Shown here: positions 35,772 through 46,662 of the stretch, in pieces | How positions within the stretch are numbered: position 1 is the first letter of the stretch | How the letters are laid out: every line of letters begins with the position of its first letter | Assembly (NCBI GenBank): GCA_903904005.1 | Contig: CAIVAR010000139.1 | Coordinates: 1 to 64,000, forward strand | From: an uncultured Anaeromyxobacter sp. | GTDB lineage: Bacteria > Myxococcota > Myxococcia > Myxococcales > Anaeromyxobacteraceae | Length of the DNA: 64,000 nucleotides | Direction: 5' to 3' | Program-made: the position numbers and the translations under genes | The notes under the pieces: generated by a model | Told to the model about the DNA's origin: nothing | Database searches by the model: none | Seen by the model: the letters and a program-made list of their open reading frames with translations, nothing else

Positions 35772-37112
35772 ATGAACGTCACCGCACTTGTCCTGGTTGC
35801 ATCGCTCGGCGCCGCCCCCTCCCTCTCGGACGAGCGTCCGCTCTGGGCCGGCTCCTTCCGTCCCACCTCCGAGGTCCTCCTCGTGGCCGCCGTCCCCGGC
35901 GGACTCGGCGTCCGCTCCTCCTCGGCGACGACCGTGATCGCGGGTGCCGCGGCCAACGCGCTCGGTGCCGGGCTCTGCACCGGCACGGAGCCCAGGCTGG
36001 CGATCCCGTCGGGGAAGACCGTTTTCCTGCTCGGCCCCGGCGCGCCGGCTTCCCTGGTCGCCACGGTGACCCTGCCGTCCCAGGCGGTCTCCGGCGCCAT
36101 GCCGGTGACCACCACCTCCGGCTGCCAGCTCGCGGTCGTCCTCCAGAGCGGAGACGTCGCGCTCGTCGGCTCCTCCGGTGGGCTCACGACCCTGTCGCAG
36201 CTCCTCCCCGCCATCGCCGACTGGCACGAGCTGCCTCGCGGGGTGCTCATCGCGTCGCGCCAGGACCTGCTCGTGGTGGGAGGCGTGGACGGGAGCCTCG
36301 CCGCCATCCAGCTCTCGGACGGCAAGCGCTTCACCGGGAAGGTCCCGATGGCGGCCGTGCCCGGCACGGTCTGGTCCGAGGGGCAGCCCGCGATCTGGTT
36401 CCTCGGAAAGTCGGGAACGCTCTTCGCCTGGAAGGTGACCACCGACGTGCCGCAGGTCGTCCACGAAGGCACGGTCGGCGCACCGGGTGGCCTCGTGGCG
36501 TGGGGCGGAAAGGCCGACCGGGGGATCGCGTGGGCCGACATGCAGGGCGACGTGAGGTCCTGGAAGGGGGGCACGCTGCGGAAGCTCGTCCGGCTGCCCG
36601 CCGCGGTCCGGTGGCCGATGCTGGTCGCGGACCTCGACGACTCGGGCGACCTGAAGCTCGTGGCCCCGGTCGATGGCGCGGTGGTCGCGCTCGTCACCGA
36701 GGAGACCGCCGGAGGTTCGTTTCAGCTCCTCCCCCTCGCCGGGCGGCCGGCCGGGTCGCCGGTCGCCTACCAGATGTCCCTGGACAGCGCTCCCGTGCTC
36801 GCCATCCCCGCCGGTCCGACCCAGGGGTCGTTCCAGGCCGCCGACGGCGTTCCCGCGGGTCAGCTCGTGACCGACCAGGCCATCCTCAATCCGGGGGCCC
36901 AGTTCCTGGGCTTCGTGCCCGGTACAGTGACGGCGCTCCTCGACCCCCCGGCGAGCACGGGCGGCGGAACCGGAACGGGCGGCAGCGGCGAGACCGCTCC
37001 GTCGTCCACGAAGTCCGGGTTCGGATGTTCGACGGTTCCCGCCTCCGACGCGCTCGGCCTGCTCCTCGCGCCGCTCCTCCTGCTGCGGCGCCGGCGCCGG
37101 GCGGCTGTCTAG
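35772..37112 (+). CDS. MYXO-CTERM-type surface protein with propeller-like repeats
   Basis: 446 residues with a short signal sequence (MNVTALVLVASLGAAPS). The body has repeated beta-strand units (VVGGVDGSLAAIQLSDGKRF, AIWFLGKSGTLFAWKVTT) that suggest a beta-propeller. A Gly/Thr/Ser-rich linker leads to the tail FGCSTVPASDALGLLLAPLL then LLRRRRR: Cys, hydrophobic stretch and Arg cluster as in MYXO-CTERM sorting signals, which are lipidated, cleaved and displayed at the cell surface. It starts 11 bases after the LruC gene and is probably co-transcribed. No family is recognised for the main domain. Confidence 0.7.
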   Translation: MNVTALVLVASLGAAPSLSDERPLWAGSFRPTSEVLLVAAVPGGLGVRSSSATTVIAGAAANALGAGLCTGTEPRLAIPSGKTVFLLGPGAPASLVATVTLPSQAVSGAMPVTTTSGCQLAVVLQSGDVALVGSSGGLTTLSQLLPAIADWHELPRGVLIASRQDLLVVGGVDGSLAAIQLSDGKRFTGKVPMAAVPGTVWSEGQPAIWFLGKSGTLFAWKVTTDVPQVVHEGTVGAPGGLVAWGGKADRGIAWADMQGDVRSWKGGTLRKLVRLPAAVRWPMLVADLDDSGDLKLVAPVDGAVVALVTEETAGGSFQLLPLAGRPAGSPVAYQMSLDSAPVLAIPAGPTQGSFQAADGVPAGQLVTDQAILNPGAQFLGFVPGTVTALLDPPASTGGGTGTGGSGETAPSSTKSGFGCSTVPASDALGLLLAPLLLLRRRRRAAV

Positions 37113-38545
37113 GGAAAGTCGGGCGTCTGGAAGGACGCCGACAGGTATCCGGTGACCTGGACGAAGCGGCTGTTCGTCGCACCGGCGAGCTGGGTCTGGG
37201 CGAACCCGCCGGCCAGGAGCGAGGCCCACCGGACCGGCGTCCACACCGCGGAGACGCCCAGCACCCCGTAGGACTCCGGGGCCCGGCTGGTGAAGGGGAC
37301 GAGCGCGGAGGCGAGGGAGGCCTCGAGCTTCCACTGCCTGCCGACGAACCACTCCGCGCTGAGCCGTGCGGTGATGCGCTGGTAGGCGGCCTGTAGATAG
37401 GTGTCGACGTAGGGTCCCAGCCCGACCTCGGCCATGAAGCGGACCATGTCGCGGGAAGACTGGACCCAGGTGGCCTTCAGCCCCGCCACCGGGAGGAAGT
37501 GACCCACGGTGACGCTGGCCGCGGGCGGGTTGTTCACCGCCGCCACGCCGAGCGAGACCGAGGTCTCGAGGTTTCCCGACCAGCGGTGGCTCCAGGTCTC
37601 GGCGCCGGCGACGATGCGGATGGCCGCGTCCCCCACCAGCTGGGAGCTCAGGGCGGCGACGCTGGTGGTGAGGATGGCGCGGGGACCCACGAAGACGTCG
37701 ACGGCGGCGTCGCCGCGCGGGCCCCAGGTGCGGGGCTGGTTCTGCTGCCCCACCTCCCCCACGCCCCCCACGTCGAACCAGCCGACGGTGGCCCGCAGGC
37801 GCAGGTTCTGTCGGATGCTGAAGGCGGCGGAGGCGTTCGCGTCGACGGAGAGGTACAGGTAGGTCGAGTAGGTACGGACCGGCTGGATGCTCGGCGTGGA
37901 GGGGCCGGGCCCTCCCGGCGTCGAGCTCGGGACGAGCTGGGAGTAGTCCCCGTAGGTGCCGTTCGCCCATGCTGCGAGCGCCCAGGCCTTCGACGGATTC
38001 CACTCCAGCCGCGCCGTGGCGCGCTGGAGGACCGAGACCGGGACGCCGTGGTAGACGGCCGGAAAGTAGAGGCGCGGCACGTAGCTCAGGGTCAGCTGCG
38101 CCTTGTGGCCGAAGGAGTAGAGGGTGATCCCGGGTACGACCTCGAGATCGGTGTCCCACTGGGTGAACCCGGTCTGGGCGGAGACGTTGCGGGTTCGAAG
38201 CGTCCCCATGGCCCCGGCCGCCAGGTGCGTGCCGATCCGGGGACGGGTCGGCGCCGCGGCAGAGGGGAGGAACGGGATCCGGGAACGCCGTAGCTCCTCG
38301 TTCTCCTGGGCCTCCGACCGTCCCAGGACGTCGGCCAGCCCCACGGGATCCGGCGGGGGCAGCGAGGCCGAGGGCAGGCCCGTCTCGGCCGACTCCTGGG
38401 GCTCGAAGAAGACGGGAGGCTCCTCCTCGACCGTCGTCGCCGGCGGCTCGAAGACCGGCAGGGAGGAGGGGTCGGGCGGCTCCTCCGGCACCTGCGCCAG
38501 CGCGGCCAGGAGCGAGAGGATCGCGGCGGCGAGCGCCAGGTGCAC
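37109..38545 (-). CDS. Outer-membrane beta-barrel, probable EPS export porin (Wzp-like)
   Basis: 478 residues from a GTG start, with a signal-like N-terminus (MHLALAAAILSLLAALAQ) and a Pro/Glu-rich linker. From about residue 100 to the end it alternates like transmembrane beta strands (FTQWDTDLEVVPGITLYSF, KAQLTLSYVPRLYF, WKLEASLASALVPF) and ends in SASFQTPDFP. It follows the OPX gene after 2 bases. In myxobacteria OPX proteins lack the outer-membrane helix and are thought to pair with 18-stranded Wzp porins encoded nearby; this gene pair has that arrangement. The strand count here is not measured. Its stop overlaps the stop of the converging MYXO-CTERM gene. Confidence 0.65.
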   Translation of the reverse strand: MHLALAAAILSLLAALAQVPEEPPDPSSLPVFEPPATTVEEEPPVFFEPQESAETGLPSASLPPPDPVGLADVLGRSEAQENEELRRSRIPFLPSAAAPTRPRIGTHLAAGAMGTLRTRNVSAQTGFTQWDTDLEVVPGITLYSFGHKAQLTLSYVPRLYFPAVYHGVPVSVLQRATARLEWNPSKAWALAAWANGTYGDYSQLVPSSTPGGPGPSTPSIQPVRTYSTYLYLSVDANASAAFSIRQNLRLRATVGWFDVGGVGEVGQQNQPRTWGPRGDAAVDVFVGPRAILTTSVAALSSQLVGDAAIRIVAGAETWSHRWSGNLETSVSLGVAAVNNPPAASVTVGHFLPVAGLKATWVQSSRDMVRFMAEVGLGPYVDTYLQAAYQRITARLSAEWFVGRQWKLEASLASALVPFTSRAPESYGVLGVSAVWTPVRWASLLAGGFAQTQLAGATNSRFVQVTGYLSASFQTPDFP

Positions 38546-38547
38546 GG

Positions 38548-39159
38548 CTACTCGACGACGATCACGTCGCCGTTCTGAAGCCGGAACGTGGCCGCCGCTC
38601 CCCGCAGCTGCGTGAGGGCGTCGTAGTCGAAGCGGATGCGGACCCGGTTCCCCGAGGGCTCGCGGCGGATGACGACGATGCGGTCGGTGGAGGCGTACTG
38701 GGTCGGGCCGCCCGCGGCGGCCATGGCCTCCATGAGGCCGCTGCCCTGCTCGAGCGGGTAGCTGCCCACCTTGGCAACCTCTCCCAGGACCGAGATCATC
38801 ATGGCCCGGGGTTCCTCGAGCGACACCGCCACCGAGGGGTTCACGATGAACTTCCCGAGCCGTTCCTGGATCTGCTTCGCCAGCGCGGAGGGGGTGACCC
38901 CGGCGGCGACCACGTCGGAGAGCAACGGCAGGGAGATCTTCCCGTCCGGCCGGACCTTGGCCCGGGCCGAGACAGCGTCCTGCCCCATGACCCTCACCTG
39001 GAGGATGTCCCCGGGACGGATGAGGTACTCGTTCTCGGGGGTTTCGGCGGGGGCCTTGTAGTCGTCGATCTTGACGTACTCACCGCTCGAGCGGCACGCG
39101 GAGAGGGCGACCGCGAGGACCGCCAGGGAAAGCCAGGGGAGGGCGACTCGGCTCCGCAT
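38548..39159 (-). CDS. Periplasmic OPX polysaccharide-export lipoprotein (short Wza-like)
   Basis: 203 residues from the ATG at 39159. The lipobox LSAC places the lipidated Cys at residue 22. The polysaccharide-export domain follows (YLIRPGDILQVRVMG, KISLPLLSDVVAAG), then one SLBB-type domain (MISVLGEVAKVGSYPL, LMEAMAAAGGPTQY) and it ends at NGDVIVVE. Canonical Wza is nearly twice as long, with a C-terminal amphipathic helix forming the outer-membrane pore; that part is missing. The adjacent barrel probably replaces it. Confidence 0.9.
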   Translation of the reverse strand: MRSRVALPWLSLAVLAVALSACRSSGEYVKIDDYKAPAETPENEYLIRPGDILQVRVMGQDAVSARAKVRPDGKISLPLLSDVVAAGVTPSALAKQIQERLGKFIVNPSVAVSLEEPRAMMISVLGEVAKVGSYPLEQGSGLMEAMAAAGGPTQYASTDRIVVIRREPSGNRVRIRFDYDALTQLRGAAATFRLQNGDVIVVE

Positions 39160-39429
39160 CGACTCCCCGTTCCATAGCACGTCCGTCCGGATCGGTCCGG
39201 TTCGCGACCATCCCGGGAGCGGGAGGCGCCCCGGGAGGGGCGGGCCGAGCGTTCCGTTCCGGCCCCCGTCCGGAGGTGTGCGCCGCCGCGGAACACCCGG
39301 CGCGCCTGCTCCCGGGAAAGCGCGCCGGTGCGGAACAGGTTCGGGCCCCGGCGGGCCCGTGAAGGTTGGCCTGGCGCTTGAAGAGGCTTCCTCCGTCTCC
39401 AACGCGGATCTACCGAAAGGACTCGCCTC
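39160..39429. promoter_or_regulatory. Divergent control region between OPX and glmS
   Basis: 270 non-coding bases. It holds GTTCC/GGAAC half-sites at 39168-39172, 39251-39255 (GTTCC-GTTCC-GGCCC), 39290-39294 and 39332-39336, and one sigma-54-like element near glmS. No convincing minus-strand -24/-12 element for the OPX gene was found. Confidence 0.4.
39367..39381 (+). promoter_or_regulatory. Possible sigma-54 element before glmS
   Basis: TGGCCT-GGCGC-TTGA has correct spacing to TTG but GA in place of the -12 GC, as in the element before the LruC gene. It ends 49 bases before the glmS ATG. Confidence 0.3.
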
Positions 39430-41258
<1,829 letters not shown>

Positions 41259-41262
<4 letters not shown>

Positions 41263-42206
41263 CCATGGGCCAGAAGATCCTCATCACCGGTGGTGCCGGT
41301 TTCATCGGGTCGAACATCGCCGACGCCTTCCTGGGCGACGGCTGGGAGGTGGCGGTGGTCGACGACCTCTCCTCGGGCAAGCGGGCCAACCTCGACCCGC
41401 GTGTCCGCCTCCACGTCTGCGACGTGCGCAGCCCAGAGGCCGCCGCGGCCATCGTGGCGGAGCGGCCCGACGTGGTCTGCCACCAGGCCGCCCAGATCGA
41501 CGTCCGCAAGTCGGTGGCCGACCCGCGCTTCGACTGCGACGTGAACCTGGGCGGGCTCCTCAACGTCATGGAGGCGGCCCGGAAGTCCGGGGCGGTGAAG
41601 CAGGTGCTCTTCGCCTCCTCGGGTGGGGCCATGTACGGCGACACCGAGGTGATCCCCACCCCGGAGGGGCACCCGGCGCGCCCCATCTCCCACTACGGTG
41701 CGGCCAAGTGCTCGTCCGAGCTCTACCTCGGCGTGTACGCCTCGCTCTACGGGATCCGCACGGCGGCGCTACGCTACGCCAACGTCTACGGTCCCCGCCA
41801 GAACCCGCACGGCGAGGCCGGCGTGGTCGCCATCTTCGCGTCCCGCCTCCTCGGCGCCGAGCCCTGCACCATCTACGGCGACGGCACCCAGACCCGCGAC
41901 TACGTCTTCGTCGAGGACGTGGCCCGCGCCAACCTGCTCGCGGCCCAGGCCAGCTTCGCCGGCGCGGTCAACGTCGGCACCGGCGTCGAGACCGACGTGA
42001 ACCAGGTCTTCGGGATCATGGCCTCGGCCGCCGGCGTCGAGGCGAAGCCCCGGTACGCGCCGGGCCGCGCCGGGGAGCAGAAGCGTTCCTGCATCGACCC
42101 GGGGAAGGCCTGGGAGGTCCTGGGCTGGTCCCCGCGGGTCGCCGTCGCCGAGGGGCTCTTCCGGACGGTCGACTTCTTCCGGGCGGGTCGCAGGGCGGCG
42201 GCATAG
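41259..42206 (+). CDS. NAD-dependent UDP-sugar epimerase (GalE-like extended SDR)
   Basis: 315 residues from the ATG at 41259 (a second ATG at 41265). GGAGFIGSNIADAF binds NAD. VCHQAAQIDVRKSVADP is characteristic of GalE-like enzymes. The active site is FASSGGAMYGD with SHYGAAK (Tyr-x3-Lys), and the substrate loop is LRYANVYGPRQNPHGEAGVV. It probably interconverts UDP-glucose and UDP-galactose or their N-acetyl forms. Translational coupling to glmS ties it to amino-sugar supply for EPS. It is the second epimerase in the locus; the one at 25.2 kb differs in its substrate-loop wording. Confidence 0.88.
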
Positions 42207-42273
42207 CCAACGGTCCCGGGCGGGTACTCCATCGTCATTGCCTTCCGGCGCCGGTGGGGCTACCTCTGCGGGC

Positions 42274-43554
42274 ATGACCGACGAAGTCCATCTCGACTCC
42301 AACGTCCCCGGGAATCCCGCCTACCACTTCACCATCGTCCCGGCGGGCACGCCCGGGCGCGTCGGCTGGGCCCTGCGCGGGCCGCTCGTCCCCGGCGCCG
42401 CGCTGGCCACGAAGTGCGTCCACGCCGGCGTCCAGCCCGACCCGGCCTACGGCGCCGTGATGCCGCCCATCTACCAGAGCTCGACCTTCGCCTTCCGCGA
42501 CGTCTGCGTGAACGCGGGCTTCGACTACACGCGCAGCGGGAACCCCACCCGGGCCGCGCTAGAGGAGGCCATCGCCATCCTCGAGGGGGGCAAGGGCGCC
42601 ACCTGCACCAGCACCGGCATGAGCGCCGTCATCGTCGCGCTCAACCTGCTCCCCACGGGCAGCCACCTGCTCTGCACGGTCGACTGCTACGGCGGGACCT
42701 TCCGGGCCCTCGAGCACGCCAAGGTGGCCTACGGCCTCGAGGTCACCTACCTCGACCTGGCCGACCTCCAGGCGGTCGCCGCTGCCTTCCGCCCCAACAC
42801 CCGCATGGTCTGGATCGAGACCCCGTCGAACCCGCTCCTGCGCCTCACCGACATCCGCGCGGTGGCCGCCCTGGCGAAGGCCGGGGGCGCACTCACGGTC
42901 GTGGACAACACCTTCCTCTCCCCCGCCCAGCAGCGCCCCTTCCGGCTCGGCGCCGACCTGGTGGTGCACTCGACCACCAAGTACCTGAACGGCCACAGCG
43001 ACGTGGTCGGCGGTGCGGTGGTCTCGGCGCCCGGCCAGCTGGCGCTGCTCCAGCGGATCCAGAGCATGAACAACCTGCTCGGGACCTCGCAGAGCCCGCA
43101 CGACGCCTTCCTGGTCCTGCGCGGCCTCAAGACGCTGCTCCTGCGCATGAAGGCCCACGAGGCGGGGGCGACGGTGGTGGCGCGCTGGCTCGCCGCCCAC
43201 CCGCAGGTGGCGAAGGTCCACTACCCGGGGCTCGAGAGCCACCCGCAGCACGCGCTGGCGAAGGCGCAGCAGGAGGGGTTCGGGGGCATGGTGAGCTTCG
43301 AGCTGTCCCGGTTCAGCCAGGCCCGCGTCGACCACGTGCTCCGCACGCTGCGCTGGTTCACGCTGGCCGAGAGCCTCGGCGGCGTGGAGAGCCTGGTGGC
43401 CCACCCGGCCTCGATGACCCATGCCTCCATGACGCCGGAGGCGCGCCTGCGCGCCGGCATCACCGACGGCGTGATCCGGCTCTCCATCGGCATCGAGGCC
43501 CCGGAGGACCTCGTGGCCGACCTGGATCAGGCGCTGGCGACGCTGCCCGGCTGA
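42274..43554 (+). CDS. PLP-dependent cystathionine gamma-synthase/lyase family enzyme
   Basis: 426 residues from the ATG at 42274. It has a ~45-residue N-terminal extension, then the family pattern: TKCVHAGVQPDPAYGAVMPP, YQSSTFAF, DYTRSGNPTRAALEEAI, CTSTGMSAV. The cofactor Lys is in HSTTKYLNGHSDVVGGAVV. The C-terminal domain has LAESLGGVESLVAHPASMTH. It handles cysteine/homocysteine chemistry (gamma-synthase, gamma-lyase or a sulfhydrylase); these cannot be told apart by eye. It converges on the RND pump gene and overlaps it by 28 bases. A sulfur/selenium-type locus begins 4 kb further on. Confidence 0.88.
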   Translation: MTDEVHLDSNVPGNPAYHFTIVPAGTPGRVGWALRGPLVPGAALATKCVHAGVQPDPAYGAVMPPIYQSSTFAFRDVCVNAGFDYTRSGNPTRAALEEAIAILEGGKGATCTSTGMSAVIVALNLLPTGSHLLCTVDCYGGTFRALEHAKVAYGLEVTYLDLADLQAVAAAFRPNTRMVWIETPSNPLLRLTDIRAVAALAKAGGALTVVDNTFLSPAQQRPFRLGADLVVHSTTKYLNGHSDVVGGAVVSAPGQLALLQRIQSMNNLLGTSQSPHDAFLVLRGLKTLLLRMKAHEAGATVVARWLAAHPQVAKVHYPGLESHPQHALAKAQQEGFGGMVSFELSRFSQARVDHVLRTLRWFTLAESLGGVESLVAHPASMTHASMTPEARLRAGITDGVIRLSIGIEAPEDLVADLDQALATLPG

Positions 43555-46500
43555 TCGGCGGCCGCCGCCGCCTCGGCCCGGGACTTCTTCCCGTGGTCCT
43601 TGGCGATGAGCAGGTAGATCGACGGCACGAAGAAGATGGTGAAGGCCGTGCCGACGAACATGCCGGCCACGAGCACCAGGCCGATGCTGTTGCGCGCCGC
43701 CGCGCCGGGGCCGGAGACGAAGGTGAGCGGCAGGTGGCCGAAGATGGTCGCGGCGCTCGTCATGAGGATGGGGCGCAGCCGGACCACGGCGGCGTTCTTC
43801 ACCGCCTCGACCTTCGACTGCCCCTCCCGCTGCAGCTCGTTGGCGAACTGCACGATGAGGATGCCGTTCTTGGCGATCAGGCCGACGAGCGTCACCAGCC
43901 CCACCTGCGAGTAGACGTTGAGCGTGGTGGTCCACCCGTCGGTCCAGAAGGGCATGTTGGGGTTCGGCATCTTGAGGAACGTGAGCGCCAGCGAGCCGAA
44001 CATGGCGAGCGGCACCGAGCCCATGAGGATGACGAACGGGTCCCGGAAGCTGTTGAACTGGGCCGCCAGGATCAGGAAGATGAGGACGATGGAGAGCAGG
44101 AAGGCCGGGCCGAACTTGTTGCCCTCGACCCGCAGCTGGCGTGACTCGCCGGTGTAGTCGACGACGTAGCCCTTGGGCAGGATGGTGGCGGCCTCGTCCT
44201 CCAGGTAGCGGAGGGCGTCGTCGAGGGGGCGGATGGCCACGCCGGAGATCTTGACGGCGTTGAGCTGCTGGAAGCGGTTGAGCGACCGGGGCGCCACCGA
44301 GTCCTTGATGGTGGCGATGGAGGCGAGCGACACGAGCTGCCCGTTGGGGCCGGTGACGTAGATCTCCTTCAGCTGCTCGGGGTTGAGCCGGTCGGCCCGG
44401 GAAACCTGGGGGATGACCTTGTAGCTTCGCCCGTCCACGCTGAAGCGGTTGACGAAGTTGCCACCCACCGCCGCAGAGAGGTCCTGCCCCACGGTCTGGA
44501 GGTTCAAGCCCAGCTGGGCCACCTTCTCCCGGTCGATGACCACCTCCGATTCGGGCTGGTCGACCTTCACGTCGATGAGTGGCGGGAAGGCGAAGATGCC
44601 GCTCTTCGCCGCCTTTTCCTGGAGCTGCTTCGCGAAGCCGAGGATCTCGCCCGCGTCGGCGGTGGAGGCGATGACGAACTCGACGGGGAAGTTGCCACCA
44701 CCCGGAAGGGCGGGGGGCAGGATGGGGAAGGTCTGGATGCCCGGGATGGTGGAGACCTTCGCCTGCACCTCGGTCAGGATCCGGGCGGCGCTGCGCTTGC
44801 GCTCCTTCCAGGGCTTGAGCCCCTCGCCCCAGAAGCCGCCCGAGGGGAAGGTGATCTGGAAGGTGAACTGCGTCTCCGGGATGGTCTGGAGCTCCCGGTT
44901 CACCTCGCGGGTCGACTGGGCCACCTGATCGAGCGTCGAGTTGGACGGGGTGTTCACGATCCCGAAGATGACCCCCTGGTCCTCCACCGGCGCGAGCTCG
45001 CGCGGTGACTGGAAGAACATGGCCGCGGCGAGGAGCGCCACCACCACCCAGGCGGCGTAGATCACGCCGCGAACCTGGAAGGAGGCCTCGAGGTGGCGGG
45101 CGTAGGTCGCCTTGATCCGGTCGAAGGCCCGGTTCACGAGCCCGGAGAGCCCCTTGTCCTCGTGCTTCGCCGAGATGAGGCGCGCCGACATCATGGGGGA
45201 GAGGGTGAGGGCGACCACGCCCGAGATGGTCACCGCACCGGCCAGGGTGAGCGCGAACTCGCGGAAGAGCGACCCGGTCAGCCCGCCCTGGAAGGCGATG
45301 GGCGCGTAGACCGCGGCGAGCGTGATGGTCATGGAGATGATGGGCCCGATGAGCTCCCGGGCACCCAGGATGGCCGCGTCGAAGGGGGTCATCCCCTCGC
45401 GCACGTGCCGCTCCACGTTCTCCACGACCACGATGGCGTCGTCGACGACGAGCCCCACCGAGAGGACGATGGCGAGCAGCGTGAGCAGGTTGATGGTGAA
45501 GCCGAAGAGCTGCATCAGGAAGACGGCGCCGATGAGCGACACCGGGATGGCCACCACCGGCACCAGCACCGAGCGGAACCTCCCCAGGAAGAGGAAGATC
45601 ACCACCATCACGATGAGGATGGTCTCGAGGAGCGTCTGCACCACCTCGTCGATGGCGTTCTGGATGTAAGCCGTTCCGTCGAAGGCGATGGTGGCCTTGA
45701 TCTGCTCGGGTAGCTCGCGCTGGATCTCCGTCATCTCGGCGCGGACCTTCTTGATCACGTCGAGGGAGTTGGCGTTGGGGAGCGACCAGATGCCGATGAA
45801 GACCGCGGTGTCGCCGCTGAAGTTGACCATGACGTCGTAGTCCTCGGCGCCGAGGACCACGTCGCCCACGTCGCCGAGCCGGACCACCGACCCGTCCTTC
45901 TCGCGGATGACGAGCTCGCGGAACTCCTTCACCGAGCGGAGATCGGTGTTGGCGGTGAGGTTCACCTGGACGAGCGAACCCTTGGTCTGCCCCACCGCCG
46001 CCAGGTAGTTGTTGGCGGCGAGCGCCTGGCGCACCTGGGCGGGGCTCACGTTGAGCGCGGCCATCTTGTCGGGCTTCAGCCAGATGCGCATCGCGAAGGT
46101 GCGGGCGCCCAGGATGTCGGCGCGCTGCACCCCCTCGATCGCGGTCAGGCGCGGCTGGACCACCCGCACCAGGTAGTCGGTGATCTCGTTCTGCTTCAGG
46201 AACTGGGAGGAGAAGCTCAGGTAGGCCGAGGCGAACTGGCTGTCGGTCGACTCGATGTTGATGATGGGGATCTCGGCCGAGGGCGGCAGGTCGCCGCGCA
46301 CCTGGTTCACCTTGGAGGCGATCTCGGAGAGGGCCCGGTTGGCGTCGTAATTGAGGCGGAGCCGGGCGCGGATGGTGGAGACGTTCTGCTTGCTCTCCGA
46401 CTCGATGTAGTCGATGCCGTCGGCGGCGGCGATGGCCCGCTCGAGCGGGGTGGTGATGAAGCCGCGGACGAGCGCTGCGTTCGCGCCCACGTAGACGGTG

Positions 46501-46643
46501 GTGACGGTGACCGCGGCGTTCTCGCTGCGCGGGTACTGGCGGACGTTCAGGCTGCGGATGGCCTGCACGCCGGCGATCACGATGATCAGGTTGACGACGA
46601 TCGCGATGACCGGGCGGCGGACGAAGATGTCGGTGAACGTCAT
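43527..46643 (-). CDS. RND multidrug efflux transporter, inner-membrane pump
   Basis: 1038 residues, the usual AcrB/MexB length, starting MTFTDIFVRRPVIAIVVNLI. The first periplasmic domain includes YPRSENAAVTVTTVYVGA. TM4 holds the proton-relay acids (SVGLVVDDAIVVVENVERH), with the matching TM10-11 region near TLVGLIAKNGILIVQFA. The late segment GVALTFLKMP-like and VAGMFVGTAFTIFFVPSIYL completes the fold. It exports hydrophobic or amphiphilic compounds with proton import. The adaptor gene lies 19 bases upstream in the same operon; no outer-membrane TolC-type gene is present, so a distant one must serve. Confidence 0.93.
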   Translation of the reverse strand: MTFTDIFVRRPVIAIVVNLIIVIAGVQAIRSLNVRQYPRSENAAVTVTTVYVGANAALVRGFITTPLERAIAAADGIDYIESESKQNVSTIRARLRLNYDANRALSEIASKVNQVRGDLPPSAEIPIINIESTDSQFASAYLSFSSQFLKQNEITDYLVRVVQPRLTAIEGVQRADILGARTFAMRIWLKPDKMAALNVSPAQVRQALAANNYLAAVGQTKGSLVQVNLTANTDLRSVKEFRELVIREKDGSVVRLGDVGDVVLGAEDYDVMVNFSGDTAVFIGIWSLPNANSLDVIKKVRAEMTEIQRELPEQIKATIAFDGTAYIQNAIDEVVQTLLETILIVMVVIFLFLGRFRSVLVPVVAIPVSLIGAVFLMQLFGFTINLLTLLAIVLSVGLVVDDAIVVVENVERHVREGMTPFDAAILGARELIGPIISMTITLAAVYAPIAFQGGLTGSLFREFALTLAGAVTISGVVALTLSPMMSARLISAKHEDKGLSGLVNRAFDRIKATYARHLEASFQVRGVIYAAWVVVALLAAAMFFQSPRELAPVEDQGVIFGIVNTPSNSTLDQVAQSTREVNRELQTIPETQFTFQITFPSGGFWGEGLKPWKERKRSAARILTEVQAKVSTIPGIQTFPILPPALPGGGNFPVEFVIASTADAGEILGFAKQLQEKAAKSGIFAFPPLIDVKVDQPESEVVIDREKVAQLGLNLQTVGQDLSAAVGGNFVNRFSVDGRSYKVIPQVSRADRLNPEQLKEIYVTGPNGQLVSLASIATIKDSVAPRSLNRFQQLNAVKISGVAIRPLDDALRYLEDEAATILPKGYVVDYTGESRQLRVEGNKFGPAFLLSIVLIFLILAAQFNSFRDPFVILMGSVPLAMFGSLALTFLKMPNPNMPFWTDGWTTTLNVYSQVGLVTLVGLIAKNGILIVQFANELQREGQSKVEAVKNAAVVRLRPILMTSAATIFGHLPLTFVSGPGAAARNSIGLVLVAGMFVGTAFTIFFVPSIYLLIAKDHGKKSRAEAAAAADQPGSVASA

Positions 46644-46662
46644 GGGGTGGGGTCCCGGGCCG

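Noticed and set aside
39160-39429. A glmS ribozyme in the glmS leader
   Set aside because: The leader is short and shows none of the ribozyme's core features I can recognise; such elements are typical of Firmicutes.
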